Assembly: GCF_026210795.1 (NCBI RefSeq)
Contig: NC_089436.1
Location: forward strand, 2,232,001 to 2,296,000
Source of the DNA: Rhizophagus irregularis
Taxonomy: Eukaryota; Glomeromycota; Glomeromycetes; Glomerales; Glomeraceae
Length of the DNA stretch: 64,000 nt
Reading direction: 5' to 3'
Shown here: piece after piece, positions 22,212 through 32,855 of the stretch
Position numbering within the stretch: position 1 is the stretch's first letter
How the letters are laid out: each line of letters opens with the position of its first letter
The notes under the pieces: generated by a model
Seen by the model: the letters and a program-made list of their open reading frames with translations, nothing else
What the model was told of the DNA's origin: nothing
Databases searched by the model: none
Translations under genes and position numbers: made by a program

Positions 22212-24620
22212 TTACCGAGCAAGTGAAGAAGCACGATCAGCATGTTGTGGATATCTTCGTTTGAAAGCAATATGAGATCGTGCAGCTTCTGCATACTCCA
22301 GGATACCTTGAAGTTCAGATTCTGTTCGTGCAACTTCTTGGTACCTTTCAAGATATTTTAGTGCTTCCTCCAAGTTTCCTCTAGCAAGTAGAATCTCACT
22401 CATGATCGTGTTTGCAATATCACTTTCTGGCTCAACTTTGAGATTAATAAACACTCATTGTTAGTCCGCTCATTTTATAATAAGTAAATTTAATTATACT
22501 TACTTTCCAATGCTTTACGGCAAAAATCTTCAGCTTGAGCATGGTCATTCTTAACATGGAAACAGAGCATTGCTTTATTAACGAAAGGTAATGCAAAATT
22601 TCCGTTTTGTAATTCAATAGCTTTGTCAAATTGTTCCATGGCTTCATCAACCTTCTTTTGATCAGCAAGGAGTTCACCGTAATAATTATGCATCTCAGCC
22701 GATTTAACAAATTTTTGAAGTCCTAGTCGACAAGTCTTAATTCCTTCTGAAATAGACCCATTTTTATATTGGGCTATCGCAAGTTGAATATACGCATAAA
22801 CAAAATCTGGGTCAAGTTCAATTCTACGCTGATATTCATCAACTGCCTTGTCAAACATACTATTGAGGAAATATACTAAAATTCAAAATGTTTATTAAAG
22901 TTAACATGCTATTATTCGAGTTCAAATCGATAATTATACACATACCTTGTCCTCTGATATTAATATATCAAATAATAAAGGTTAATAAAATTATTTATAA
23001 ATAAACACATAATATATATAGCATGATTTTAAAGTTTAAATTCGAAAAAAACCTGTGATAATATATATCTGGATCATTTTGATCAATTTTAATAGCATCA
23101 TCAAACTCTCGATATGCGTGATCAGCGTTATCTATAAAGTTCATTATAAGTTCATGCTTCATTACAAAAACAAAAAATTTTTATATTACCTTGTTCCATG
23201 TAAATTGTAGCACGCTTTACATATATTTGAACATAATCAGGCTTAATTTCAAGTGCCTTTTTGAAATCTTCCAAAGCACCCTTGGAATCACCCGTTAAAT
23301 AAGTGAAGGTACCTCTCATATTGAGGGCTTCAGCCATATAGGAACATCCAACTTCTATGGCTTTTCCGTACGCATTCATTGCTTCTTCATAACGTTCTTC
23401 ATTCAAAAAATTTTCCGCAGCTTTATAAAATTCATCGCCTTCTTGCTCCTCATCAACCATATAAGGCCGTGCTGGGATAGAGGAAAAAAAAAAAATTTAG
23501 ATAATTAAAGAAATTAAACTCAAAATAATAATTCAAATAAAAACCTTTGCGAAATGCCTCCATATATGAAGATATGAATTTTGTTGACGGGAGTCGTTTT
23601 TTACGATTCTAGTATTTATATAAATTCAAATCACGTTGTTACGTATTAAAAATACACAGAACATACGTTTTTAATTTACCTGAATAATTTCTTGAGCTTT
23701 GATACTAGCAACTTTCTTTAAAAGTCGGTCAATAGATGCTGTAGCGTTCTCATTTCTGAACTCACCGATTATACAAACTGCAGTGAAATCTATTTTAAAA
23801 AATTTTGAAGAGAAATAAAGAAGATTAAGAAACTTATTTTTGTTAAACACGCAAAATAAATGTTTTTTTTTATTTACCATGTAAAGATTCTTCATATTGA
23901 GAGGTTTGTTCATATGCCATAGCGCGTCTATTTAACGCTTTGACATATAGAGGATCCATTTGCAACGCATTATTGCAATCCTCGATAACTTTCGCATATT
24001 CATTTGTGTTATAATAACATGCAGCTCGGTTACTGAAAAATACTGGGTTCTGGCTAAATTCAATCGCTTTCGTATAAAGGGATATAGCTTTTTGATAATT
24101 GTTTTGACCGAACGCTATATTTCCTCGACTTTTGAGTATTTGTGAAGCTGTGACGCGTTTCTTAATAGATAATGTAAGACATTAATAATAATATTTTTTT
24201 TTTTGAAAACATGATTATTTATCATCAAATAACATCTCAATCACCTCCACAGGTAAAGCATCAATTTGTACAGAACTATATTTTTCGAATTCTTCGGCTT
24301 CAGGTTCCTCTTTAGTTCTACCTCCTCTATCTTTTCCTGTAATAAGTTGAAGATCAAGTAGGTTACTTGTATATCAAATTCCAAAATCTAAGGTGATCAA
24401 GCTCTATCAGACTTGTACCAGCGTCTGCATTTCCGGCAGGTCTCGATGATCTTCTTTTAGAACGTGTTTTTGGTTTTGGAGGCTTGGGAGTCCGAAGGTA
24501 ATAGAAGCTAGCTCCTGCCAAAATCAATACCGAGCCAGCAGCAATAATGTAGAACCTATAATCTTTACTTGTGAAATAGCCTTTAACAGGACCTAAAACT
24601 GATGACTTTGGTTCAGACAT
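22212..24620 (-). CDS. TOM70: TOM70-type mitochondrial import receptor, TPR protein
   Basis: Ten exons give 571 residues: 24620-24419, 24336-24245, 24160-23878, 23789-23680, 23608-23545, 23471-23190, 23131-23053, 22953-22946, 22875-22504, 22435-22212. Phases join cleanly to the final TAA. Residues about 22-42 form one N-terminal membrane anchor, followed by a Pro/Lys/Arg-rich linker, the Tom70 topology for the outer membrane with the TPR domain in the cytosol. TPR signatures include YQKAISLYTKAIEF, FFSNRAACYYNTNEYAKVIE, YEEAMNAYGKAIEV and LEEALKYLERYQEVA. The segment DFTAVCIIGEF followed by RLLKKVA and KRLPSTKFISSY matches the Tom70 middle region. Known role: docking of Hsp70/Hsp90-bound carrier precursors for transfer to the TOM40 pore. 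Exon 8 is only 8 nt and is required for the conserved YYHRGQVYFL stretch. The exon-10 acceptor (CAAAG) was chosen because it gives ALEIEPESDIA; a nearby AG would add a few residues. The exon-2 donor GTGATT is weak. Confidence 0.9.
22946..22953 (-). other. 8-nt microexon of the TOM70-like gene
   Basis: AGGACAAG on the minus strand, preceded by an intron ending ATATCAG and followed by GTATGTG. It completes Arg, encodes Gly-Gln and starts Val, joining YYH to YFL in frame. Skipping it would shift the frame and lose a core TPR residue block. Flanking introns are 99 nt (22954-23052) and 70 nt (22876-22945). Confidence 0.8.
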
Positions 24621-25094
24621 TGTCTGATTTGACGCGACATTAGAAGTCGTAAGTTTAGACGTTGAAGATTGGCCAACTAGAAAACCATTTTATCATTTTT
24701 TTAACAATCTTGTGTAACATCGATGTGAAAACGTGATGCCGTAATACTGCCACAATAACTTTGTTTCTTAAAAAAAAATTTATTTCATCGAATAATAGTA
24801 GTAAATCTCATGATACTAATTGAAATAAAACAATAAGTAAACTAAGTTGGCAAAAACGAAATCAGTCAAATTAATTTCAGAATAATTTTTTTTTCTCTCC
24901 GCTTAGTCTATTTAAATATTTACAGCAACTTTCAAAGACAATAAAGCATATAAAAGCTAAAGAAATTTTGATTGCAAAAAAAGAAAAATAACAAAAAGAT
25001 AGTAAGATTAGAAACATAGTTTTTGTGTGGTTCAAACCTATAAGAATATATATCCTATGCAAATAAAATGTATTCACAATTCACAATTCACAAT
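24621..25094. other. Intergenic between two minus-strand genes
   Basis: Upstream region of the TOM70-like gene and 3' flank of the PWWP gene. A/T-rich. A short tandem ATTCACAATTCACAATTC (three to four units of 9 bp) lies at 25074-25101 and overlaps the PWWP stop region. No canonical TATA element identified with confidence. Confidence 0.4.
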
Positions 25095-27125
25095 TCACAA
25101 TTCAGAAGTTTTATTATTAAAATCTTCTTTTTCATGACTGTTCACTTCTTGATTGTTAGCTGCAGGTGAGGATCCGTTTGTGACGATGTTATCTTTACTT
25201 TCAACTATCTGTTTTCCCTCACTAATTTCTGGTTGAATATCATTAATTTCGTCGACATCCATAGCTGATGGGAGCCTTTCTTTATCTTCCTTCACATTAT
25301 TACTATCGAAATTTTCTTGATTTTTGTTATCAGTTTCTTGTTCACCAGGCAAAGGCTGACTGCTTTCTTCGCTATTAACAGCTTCTCGATTTGGTGATTC
25401 ACCCTCAATTTGAGTAACTGTTTTAGGTGATGTTTCCTCATCAGATCCTTCATGAGTAGGTGCTTCCAACAAGCATTTCCATTTCCTGATTAACTCATTG
25501 CTTCGTTCTATAATTCTTTTCGGGTCTGGATCAATATTTTTTTCGGCAATTTTTCTCATGAGTTTACCAATTTTACTTTCCTAATTAGAACGTCAATTAA
25601 AAATATTAAATAAATTAGAAATAGCTTATCAGTAGGGTTAATCCTTAAGTTACCTTCAATAAAGGAATAGTAATATGAAAATTTTCAACTTCAGTAAACA
25701 CTTCATCAATCTTTTCCGTGTCTAATATCTAGTGGGCAAAAAAAAAGATTTGTAATAATATAAATAAGATATAAAATGAATAAACGGAATTGATAGAAAA
25801 TCTTACCTCAATATCGTCTTTCAAAGTCATTCTCTGAAGTCTATGTCTCAAATGAAGTAATTTATCACTAGGTGTTCCTATTATTAAAAAAAAAATATCA
25901 TAAATCATAGAAACAAATATGAATATATTATTGCATGTACGTACTCGACTGTCGCGATTTAGACGAACGATGATGACTTTCAGATTCCATTCTACTTGAC
26001 TTGCTTTCAAAACCTGCATCATCATCCTTATTATATTTATTTTCGTCCTTGTCATTTACATCACCTTCAGGTGATTCATTATCAGATTTGACCGGTGATT
26101 TTGAACCCTCTTTTTTAATAATCTGCCGACGTTCCTAAAATTTAAATTTTTCAAAATTTAAATTTAACGAAATAGATAGAATTATTTTTATATCATCAAT
26201 GTCATACCTTCTTCCCATTATCCAAATCCATTTTCTCCTCTTCATCATCAGTATAGTCTATTTTTCTATGTTTACGCTTAGAAGCTTTTTCTAAAGCAGA
26301 ACCTTCGCTGGCTCTGCGCTTCTTTCCACTTTTTCCGCCATGATCCACATCATCCTCATCTTCTGATGAATAACTACGATACTTTTTCTTTTGACTTAAT
26401 GATGATGTTCTACGATGTTCTGAACTTTTAATTGATGTGGGTTTTCTATTTTTCTTATTTCCTTTATTACGACTCTTTGATTTTTTTGTATATTCTCCCT
26501 CTTCTTCGTCCTCATTTTCAAAAGATTCACTTGATTTCTTACTTTCATTTTCTAATTCCACATCAGATTCTGATTCTACATCATCATCGGCACCTTCTTC
26601 ATCCATAGGGTCATCAAAGGATGAAGATGAAGGATCTAAAGCTTCACGAATAGATCTTTCCAACAATTTGTCATGTTTCTTATTTTTCATTTTTTGCAAT
26701 GTCAATTCAGCATCTTTCTTATCAAATGGTTTAATATCGTTGCTCCCAAACCAGCCACTATCATTATTAGAAGATATAATATGAGTGTTAATTTCAATAA
26801 GACTAAAATATTCATTAAGAACTCAAAGAAAGATTTTTTGAGAAACGTACTAATCCTTAGATCCGAAAAATCTAACACTGATTATTGGTTTAGGTGTTTT
26901 CGGTTTTTTAGAAATAACTGTGGAAGGTAATGACTCTTCGACTTCAACCTATCAAATGAAATAAAAAAAAAGTGAAGTATACTTGTAAAAGTAAATTTAC
27001 TAAAACGCGAATCGTGTAGACACTCGCGCCGCGAAAAGTAAAAGCAGCAAAATACTTGCTCGTGCTGGCCACCAAGGATATCCCTTAAGTTTTGCGTAAA
27101 CTACCGTACCAGGAGAATATGACAT
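25095..27125 (-). CDS. PWWP-domain chromatin protein with LEDGF/TFIIS-N-like domain
   Basis: Seven exons (27125-27060, 26948-26851, 26757-26208, 26134-25945, 25877-25807, 25728-25654, 25580-25095) sum to 1536 nt, 511 residues plus stop, with every phase consistent. Residues 1-70 are a PWWP domain: VVYAKLKGYPWWPAR, then VEVEESLPSTVISKKP, VRFFGSKDYGWFGSNDIKPF. PWWP domains bind methylated histone tails, classically H3K36me, together with DNA. Residues about 85-300 are a low-complexity Ser/Glu/Asp/Lys region with basic clusters likely to act in nuclear import and DNA contact. Residues about 302-390 (LLHLRHRLQRMTLKDDIE, ILDTEKIDEVFTEVE, IGKLMRKIAEKNI, ERSNELIRKWKCLLE) resemble the helical LEDGF integrase-binding / TFIIS N-terminal fold, a docking module of transcription elongation factors. 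The C-terminal ~120 residues are acidic and disordered. Intron 1 has a GC donor. A role as an elongation-linked H3K36me reader is inference. Confidence 0.88.
26949..27059 (-). other. GC-AG intron 1 of the PWWP gene
   Basis: The donor reads CGA|GCAAGT and the acceptor TTGATAG|GTT. Only this join gives the conserved PWWP order WWPAR-VEVEE. GT alternatives nearby (CAA|GTATTT, TTTTA|GTAAAT) shift the frame into a stop. GCAAGT is the canonical sequence of GC-type U2 donors. No GT-AG intron fits better. Confidence 0.8.
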
Positions 27126-27224
27126 GTTGGATCGTTCCTAAAGTATACCTTATGTTAAAAAGTCGATCCGTATTAAGCAGAAGTGTAAACTAATTTTTTC
27201 CCTTTAAAAGTTTACGTATAATTA

Positions 27225-27452
27225 TTGGGTCAAGGGAAAATAACGATTTCGAAACAAAAGCGGGAGCGATACACAACACAGACTAAAGTTGGCGAAGTTC
27301 TTGCACCAAAGAAATTTTTTGAGGAAAGAAAATCACATGACAAGAAAGTTTTAATAACCAATAATCTTTCACTTGATCTTTCAAGTTATTTACAAGCACA
27401 TGACATTGATGAAATTCTATTTATCATAACAGATTTGTTCGTCCGTCTATAG
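27225..27452 (+). CDS. Short unrecognised ORF, doubtful
   Basis: A 75-codon frame opening with TTG rather than ATG, with Lys/Glu-rich text (KRERYTTQTKVGEVLAPKKF) that looks more protein-like than neighbouring random frames. It lies head to head with the PWWP gene, starting 100 bp from its ATG. No family recognised and no splice signals that extend it convincingly. It could be an exon remnant of a lost gene. Confidence 0.2.
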   Translation: MGQGKITISKQKRERYTTQTKVGEVLAPKKFFEERKSHDKKVLITNNLSLDLSSYLQAHDIDEILFIITDLFVRL

Positions 27453-27710
27453 AACAGAGAATGTTGAGTCCCTCCAGGTACAAGCGATTTACGGTAACTT
27501 TTAATAGCAGGTAAACATTAGAATAATTACAGAAAGTTTCCTTATTTTCTTTATAGCAAAAAAAAAAATAACAACTTCTCTCAAACGATTCACGTTTGAA
27601 GCAACTTTATAGTATCCTACTAATTTTGGTTAGCCTAAAAAGTGGTATTAACACGCTACAGCTTACTTTTTATGAACATAGAAGAAAACCAAGTATTATT
27701 GGAATTAATT

Positions 27711-28407
27711 CTAGCCAAGATTAATTATTAATTTGAAAATCAATTTCGCGTTATTTATGTAGCTTAGAGTTTGCTGCAATATGATAGCAAATATAATACC
27801 AAACATCGCACATATCCAACCAATCCCGGTTTCTAAAATATCGACAGAACTAACTCTATTACATTAGAATTGTTTCCTTTACGATCTTTCGCCCAGCTTG
27901 AGAAATAACATGATCATTATCAGTAATTGTATCAGATTCGTTTGTTTTCGGAATAGGTAATATTGTATAATATCAAATATAAATCCTGGAGGATTTGTTG
28001 TAAAAGTTAATTCAATATCCAAGAAAAATAAACTTGAATTACGATATTAGCTAATAGTATTAGTTGTATAGGACAAGCAGTTAATATTATTCCCAAACGA
28101 TATTCCCATTTCCACATCATTTTTGGTCAAGTTAGAAAATAAAATCGCGTTAATTTGATGTAATGACACCAAACCATCCATTGAATTTCGACATTCAAAA
28201 CCAATCAAATCCCACTTTACATCAATCTCGTCACCAGGTCTAAATCAATCTCCAGGATAAGGATTACATCAACTCTCTTAACTATTATTGGTAATTTATT
28301 TAAAGCAATAAAGCAATAACACTCTTATTAGAATGAAAAACATTATTTGATATTACGAGAATGGCTGTTAAAAATAAATATAACACAAGGAGATACAAAA
28401 AAACCAT
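27711..28407 (-). pseudogene. Decayed secreted or type-I membrane protein
   Basis: Reading the minus strand from an ATG at 28407 gives a strongly hydrophobic start (MVFLYLLVLYLFLTAILV), a good signal peptide, then a stop. In a shifted frame the text continues PGDEIDVKWDLIGFECRN, HQINAILFSNLTKNDVEM, and after another shift TFTTNPPGFIFDIIQYYL, IPKTNESDTITDNDHVIS and finally a transmembrane helix (GWICAMFGIIFAIILQQ) before a stop at 27711. The order signal peptide, Cys-containing ectodomain, C-terminal membrane helix is coherent, but at least three frame changes or stops break it. Unmodelled introns could explain one of these; the others look like decay. Family unknown. Confidence 0.5.
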
Positions 28408-28667
28408 TTTGTGAAAATCAAATTTACGCAATTTTAGTTAAATACTAGTTAAATATATAACAGAAATTAGTATCTTTAATTGACATCAAATTATGATGAT
28501 TTCAATTTATCAAAATTTCACCAAATATTTAGTTCATAAATATGATTGGTAAACCATTTACTTTCATAACTTTTAGCATTTGTAACTGCGTTCGGGATTT
28601 TTGGGATTTGAATTTGGGATTGTCATTATTATTTTAATTATTATTTTAAATTAAGAAACTGGGCGAG

Positions 28668-28675
28668 TTACGTCA
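28668..28675. promoter_or_regulatory. CRE/ATF-like site TTACGTCA
   Basis: TTACGTCA, 78 bp before the ATG at 28753. Half sites of this kind bind bZIP ATF/CREB proteins in fungi. It sits in an A/T-rich promoter where such a GC-containing word is uncommon, but function is inferred only. Confidence 0.35.
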
Positions 28676-28752
28676 TATGCTTACTCTGTTACACTAAAAT
28701 TAAAAAAAAAATCATTTTTTCTCTTGATAAAAGTAAAATAAAAATAAAAGGA

Positions 28753-29403
28753 ATGTCACAAATTCAAACAATAAATGAAGAAATAACAAATGAAGATGAT
28801 ATTCAAACACAAATATCTCTTGAACATGATCCATTTTATCAACAAGAGAATCCCTTTTCTCAACAAACCCCACAGTCAATAAAACGACATCGTGTTCGCA
28901 ATAGACCATTTTATCCATCCACAATTCGTATTATATTTGGTCATCTCATTTCAGTTTTTGTCTTTTTAATTCGTCAATTGTTTCGTTCAAATAACCTTCC
29001 TTTTCTCTTGACATTTATTTGGCATTCATTTTCACTAAAAAGGCTTTTATTTTCTTCAAGAAAATATTTAAAAAGATATACTATAAGGAATAATGAAATG
29101 GGTGCATCGCATGCGATTGCTAATGACGTGGTTAAAAGATTAGGTGGTATGAATTCTTCGTTGGCTTTATTAGCTTTATTAGCTTTAACAAGATTTAGCA
29201 AGGATATGGGAGCTCAAAAAGTTTCTTTGTTGGTTTTGGCTACAGCGAATGGTGCACAAACTTGGTTGGATTTTAAATCTTGGAAAAATGGAAGATGGAA
29301 TTGGTCATTCTTAACAGAATCCGGTGGTGGTAATGTTATAATTGCGATCGTTAATATGGTTGCTTATGGCGTTTCTGTTGTAAAAACTAGATCTATTTTA
29401 TAA
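28753..29403 (+). CDS. Uncharacterised membrane protein, single exon
   Basis: Intact 216-residue frame with ATG preceded by A-rich sequence (AAAAATAAAAGGA). Residues 1-55 are polar (Gln/Glu/Asn rich, likely cytosolic). Residues about 58-75 (IRIIFGHLISVFVFLIRQ) and 80-95 are hydrophobic. Residues 115-216 look like a compact domain with three more hydrophobic helices (SSLALLALLALTRF, VSLLVLATANGAQTWLDF, GNVIIAIVNMVAYGVSVV). The second half looks the more conserved in type, the shape of small fungal four-helix membrane proteins of unknown function. I cannot name the family. It has no introns, unlike the two genes to its left. A CRE-like site lies 78 bp upstream. Confidence 0.7.
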   Translation: MSQIQTINEEITNEDDIQTQISLEHDPFYQQENPFSQQTPQSIKRHRVRNRPFYPSTIRIIFGHLISVFVFLIRQLFRSNNLPFLLTFIWHSFSLKRLLFSSRKYLKRYTIRNNEMGASHAIANDVVKRLGGMNSSLALLALLALTRFSKDMGAQKVSLLVLATANGAQTWLDFKSWKNGRWNWSFLTESGGGNVIIAIVNMVAYGVSVVKTRSIL

Positions 29404-29757
29404 AGGTAATTGTTATAAAGCTATATTTTATTGATCACTAATTTCATAAAGGAAAGACAAATCGTGGGTGGCTTAGCTTTGTGCAGTCAAAGTGATAAGC
29501 GATAAAGTAGGTATAGCATTTATTAATCAAATAACACTTCGGTTTATTTCATATAAAATCTAATTATAACCGCAAAAAATAAATTTTTATAACATATTGA
29601 TTAGTATTAACTTCACCAAGAAGCCAAATAGTCATCGTCTTCTTTCGCACTAATTAAGCATTATAAAAACAGTTTAATACAAAATAGTTGTGGCTTTTTC
29701 ATTTTTCATCTCACTTCCTACTTTATACTAACCACGTGATTCTATACCTTCCTTTTT

Positions 29758-30361
29758 TCACTTTTCTTTCAGTCTCGCATCAATCTTCGTATTAACTGGT
29801 TTACAGTTTTCAACAACTTTATCTAACAATCTTCGAGGGATACATACAACACCATCTAAATTTCCAAATATGATATCTCCAGGTCGAATAACTATTGGTG
29901 GATTAATTTTACCGGATCGTTTAATACTGTTGGACGAATAATAATTATCTTTGGCTGGCAAACTCTGTTCCTTTAGCAAATGCCTGCAAACCGAACATAA
30001 CCGAGAGAAATTTTATCTATAATAAATAAATTAATTTCGAATTTTGGCTAAATCATGAGTACGCCCATTGAGTTAAATATTTCTACTCGCTTCATCGTTT
30101 CCTCCTAATCTTTCATTATGACAAACAACTTCTTGATAAGTAATAACATTCCATTTGCCCCTTTGGCTTTAATGCTTGCAAAATAAATGTAATTTTGAGT
30201 AAAAAAAAAAAAGTTTTTACCAATATACTGTCTATTACTGTTAACCAGTAAAGAATCTATCAATGCATCAGCAACCTATAGAAAAATCATATTTGGTTGT
30301 GAAAAAATTTTACATCATCACTTACATCATTAAATTTTTCGTCTAAATTTAATTCTTTCAT
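29758..30361 (-). pseudogene. RraA-like / HMG (4-hydroxy-4-methyl-2-oxoglutarate) aldolase family, decayed
   Basis: The 3' part (29979-29758) is clear: KINPPIVIRPGDIIFGNLDG, VVCIPRRLLDKVVENCKPV is the signature C-terminal region of the RraA-like fold (VRPGDlvfgDlDGVvviP). Upstream, in other frames, are NGRTHDLAKIR (matching the DGRVRDlaeIR active-site strand) and QAFAKGTE (matching pVFAKGT). Further upstream VADALIDSL follows a short first exon from an ATG at 30361 with a GTAAGT donor. The pieces occur in the correct order but in at least three frames with stops between them, so the gene is broken. Known relatives are metal-dependent class II aldolases acting in aromatic ring-cleavage pathways; the RraA fold is shared with RNase E regulators. 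Functional enzyme is unlikely from this copy. Confidence 0.7.
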
Positions 30362-30489
30362 TTTTTTGTGATTGTAAAGAAAGAGAAAAATTTTATATTA
30401 TATATAAAATTTTCATGAATTTTAGTGAATATTCTTTGATAGAGGCTTTTCTTTTTAGCAGCTTAAATGGCACTGTCTTAAATAACTTT

Positions 30490-31140
30490 GCAAATTTGTT
30501 AAATAATTTTGATCTTTAAATTTTTAATTTGTAAAAAATGAAATCACTGATAATTTGGAATAGGTAACTCCTAAAGAAAATGCTGAACATAATATATTTT
30601 CAAATTACTGTCATATTGCATATTGGAAATATTATTCAGATTTGGGATTCTATTCACCTCACCAATAATGCATTCAAAATTTCAGAATCTTGCATTTCAG
30701 AATGTTATAGTGCAAAAACTTCTGGTAGCTGATATTGAAAGTATTATAAAGATCACATCAAATGAGAAATAGAAAGAAATAGAATTAACTTTACATATAT
30801 ATATATAAGTATATTAAAAGATTGCAAATTTGTTAAATAATTTTGATCTTTAAATTTTTAATTTATAAAAAATAAAATCACTGATAATTTGGAATAGGTA
30901 ACTTCTAAAGAGAATGCTGAATATAATATATTTCCAAATTACCATTATATTAGATCCCAAAAATTTGCATAAAAAATGTTAGATGAAAATGTTATTTAGA
31001 TTTAGAATTCTATCCACTTTATCAATAATGCATTCAAAATTTCAGAATCTTGCATTTTAGAATATTGTAGTGCAAAAACTTTTAGTAAAATATTATAAAA
31101 ATCATATTAATGAAAAATAAAAAGAAAAAGAACTTAATTC
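30490..31140. repeat. ~330-bp direct duplication
   Basis: GCAAATTTGTTAAATAATTT begins both units (about 30490 and 30823). The two remain alignable through ATAATTTGGAATAGGTAACT, CACCAATAATGCATTCAAAA-type and TTGCATTTCAGAATGTTATA text. Identity is high but with indels. No coding frame survives in either unit. Confidence 0.8.
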
Positions 31141-31639
31141 GCAAGAATTTAGAGTTTCATTTTTCAGAAGAATTCAATTAACAAATAGTGAATTTTGTTT
31201 AAAAAAAGAAAAAAAAGAATATGTAAATATTATATTGATAGTAGTATTACTAATAATTTTAATAGTACAATATACTATATATCTTAAGTTTTATAATTTC
31301 AAGGATAATAATAAATACTAATGTTTTATTAAGCAAATTTTTAACAACAATTTTATTTGAGAATTTCTATTTATAGCTAAAAATAATATATAACAAAAAT
31401 TAACTAGTCAAATATGTAAAATGCAATGCTGCAAAATTATATGACTATACACATAACAAAAAGTTTTAGAAAATTTGCAATTTTCAATAAAAGTTTTTAT
31501 TTACTTTATGTTTTTTTATGTTTTTATTTTTAAATAATTTTATTTTATTTAATATGAGTGTGAATAGGAATTTAAAAATAAAAGAAACTGAATGTTAATA
31601 AAAAAATATAAAAAAAAACATTTTAAAATAAATTTACTC

Positions 31640-32855
31640 ATCCTATTAATTCAAAACGCAAGATCAATATTACTTATAAAAGAAAGAATAAAAATTGTTA
31701 AAATTTTTTAAAAAAATGATTTTTTATAAAAAAGTTTTGATACAGTATTTTAAAACTTACTGATTAAAATCTTCAATCCAAGAACTGATACTGATACTTA
31801 CAAAAGAAAGAAAAAAAAATTAATAAAGTTTCTTAAAAAAAAAATTTAAAAAAAAGTTTTAAAGTATTTGCTTCAAAATTTATCAATCTAAAGTCTGAAA
31901 CTAATACTAATATTTACAAAAGAAGTAAAGAAAGTTTAAATAAAATAAAAAGTTTTGAAACTTCACTTTAAACTTTACTGATCAAAGCTTAAGGATCTGC
32001 TAATATTTACAAAGAAAAAAAAAGGTAATAGAATTTCTTAAAAAAAATATTTAAAAAAAGTAATTTCAAAACTTTCACTTTAAAACTTATCTATTAAAAA
32101 TTAAGAACTAAAGCTAATATCTACAAAAAAGAAAAAAAAAAATTTAGAAGCAATTTATCAATTCAAAGCCAAATAACCAAAAGCTGATACTTACAAAAGA
32201 AATAAAAAAAGTTTAAATAAAATTTAAAAAAATTTATTTAAAAAAAAATTTTAAAGTAAAAACTTTGAAACTTACCAATCCAAACTCAAGGACTAGTATT
32301 AATATCTACAAAAACAAATATTTAGTAATATTTCATTTTAAAGATAGAAAAAAAAAATTTAAAGGTTTTTACTTTTGAAAATAAATTTAAAACTGTTTTT
32401 TGATATCCAGAACCTATAAAATATAAAAATAAATATAAGTAACATTTATTAAGATAAAAATATATAAAAAAAATTTGAAGGTAAAGTTTTACCTTTAAAG
32501 CAAAAGTCTGGAGCTATATTTCAATATCCAGAACCTATAAAATATAAAAATGAATGTTTAATAATGTTCATTAAGATAAAATATAAAAAAAAATTTGAAA
32601 GTAAAATTATATCTTTGAAATAAATGTTCAGAGTTATATTTTAGCATTCAGAACCTATAAAGTACAAAAATGAATATAAGTAACGTTAAGATAAAAATAT
32701 ATAAAAAAATTTGAAGGTAATGTTTTACCTTCAACCAGAACTGTATTTTAACATCCAGATTTATAAAATATAAAAATAAATGTTCAGTAAATATTCATTA
32801 AATAAATTAAATTATTCAAAAGTTTTTAATTTTAAAATAAATATTCAGAGTTGTA
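31640..32855 (-). repeat. Tandem array of mini-exon/intron-like units, minus strand, first part
   Basis: About ten units of 95-120 bp. Read on the minus strand, each has a T-rich tract ending TTTTATAG or ATATTAG, then a 25-42 nt block (for example GTTCTGGATATTGAAATATA or CAGATCCTTAAGCTTTGATC), then GTAAGTTT or GTAAAACTTTACC. Two subfamilies are visible: 31640-32330 (donor-like GTAAGTTT) and 32340-32855 (block starting GTTCTGGA). The 42-nt blocks carry stops in all frames in several units, so coding function is unlikely in the present state. The array continues at 33791 after a transposon insertion. Confidence 0.65.

Noticed and set aside
22091-22710. Minus-strand frames at 22091-22351 and 22444-22710
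   Set aside because: They overlap TOM70 exons in another frame and have no TPR pattern; shadows of the real exons.
26437-26784. Plus-strand Phe/Ser-rich frame of 115 codons
   Set aside because: Antisense of the acidic low-complexity exon of the PWWP gene.
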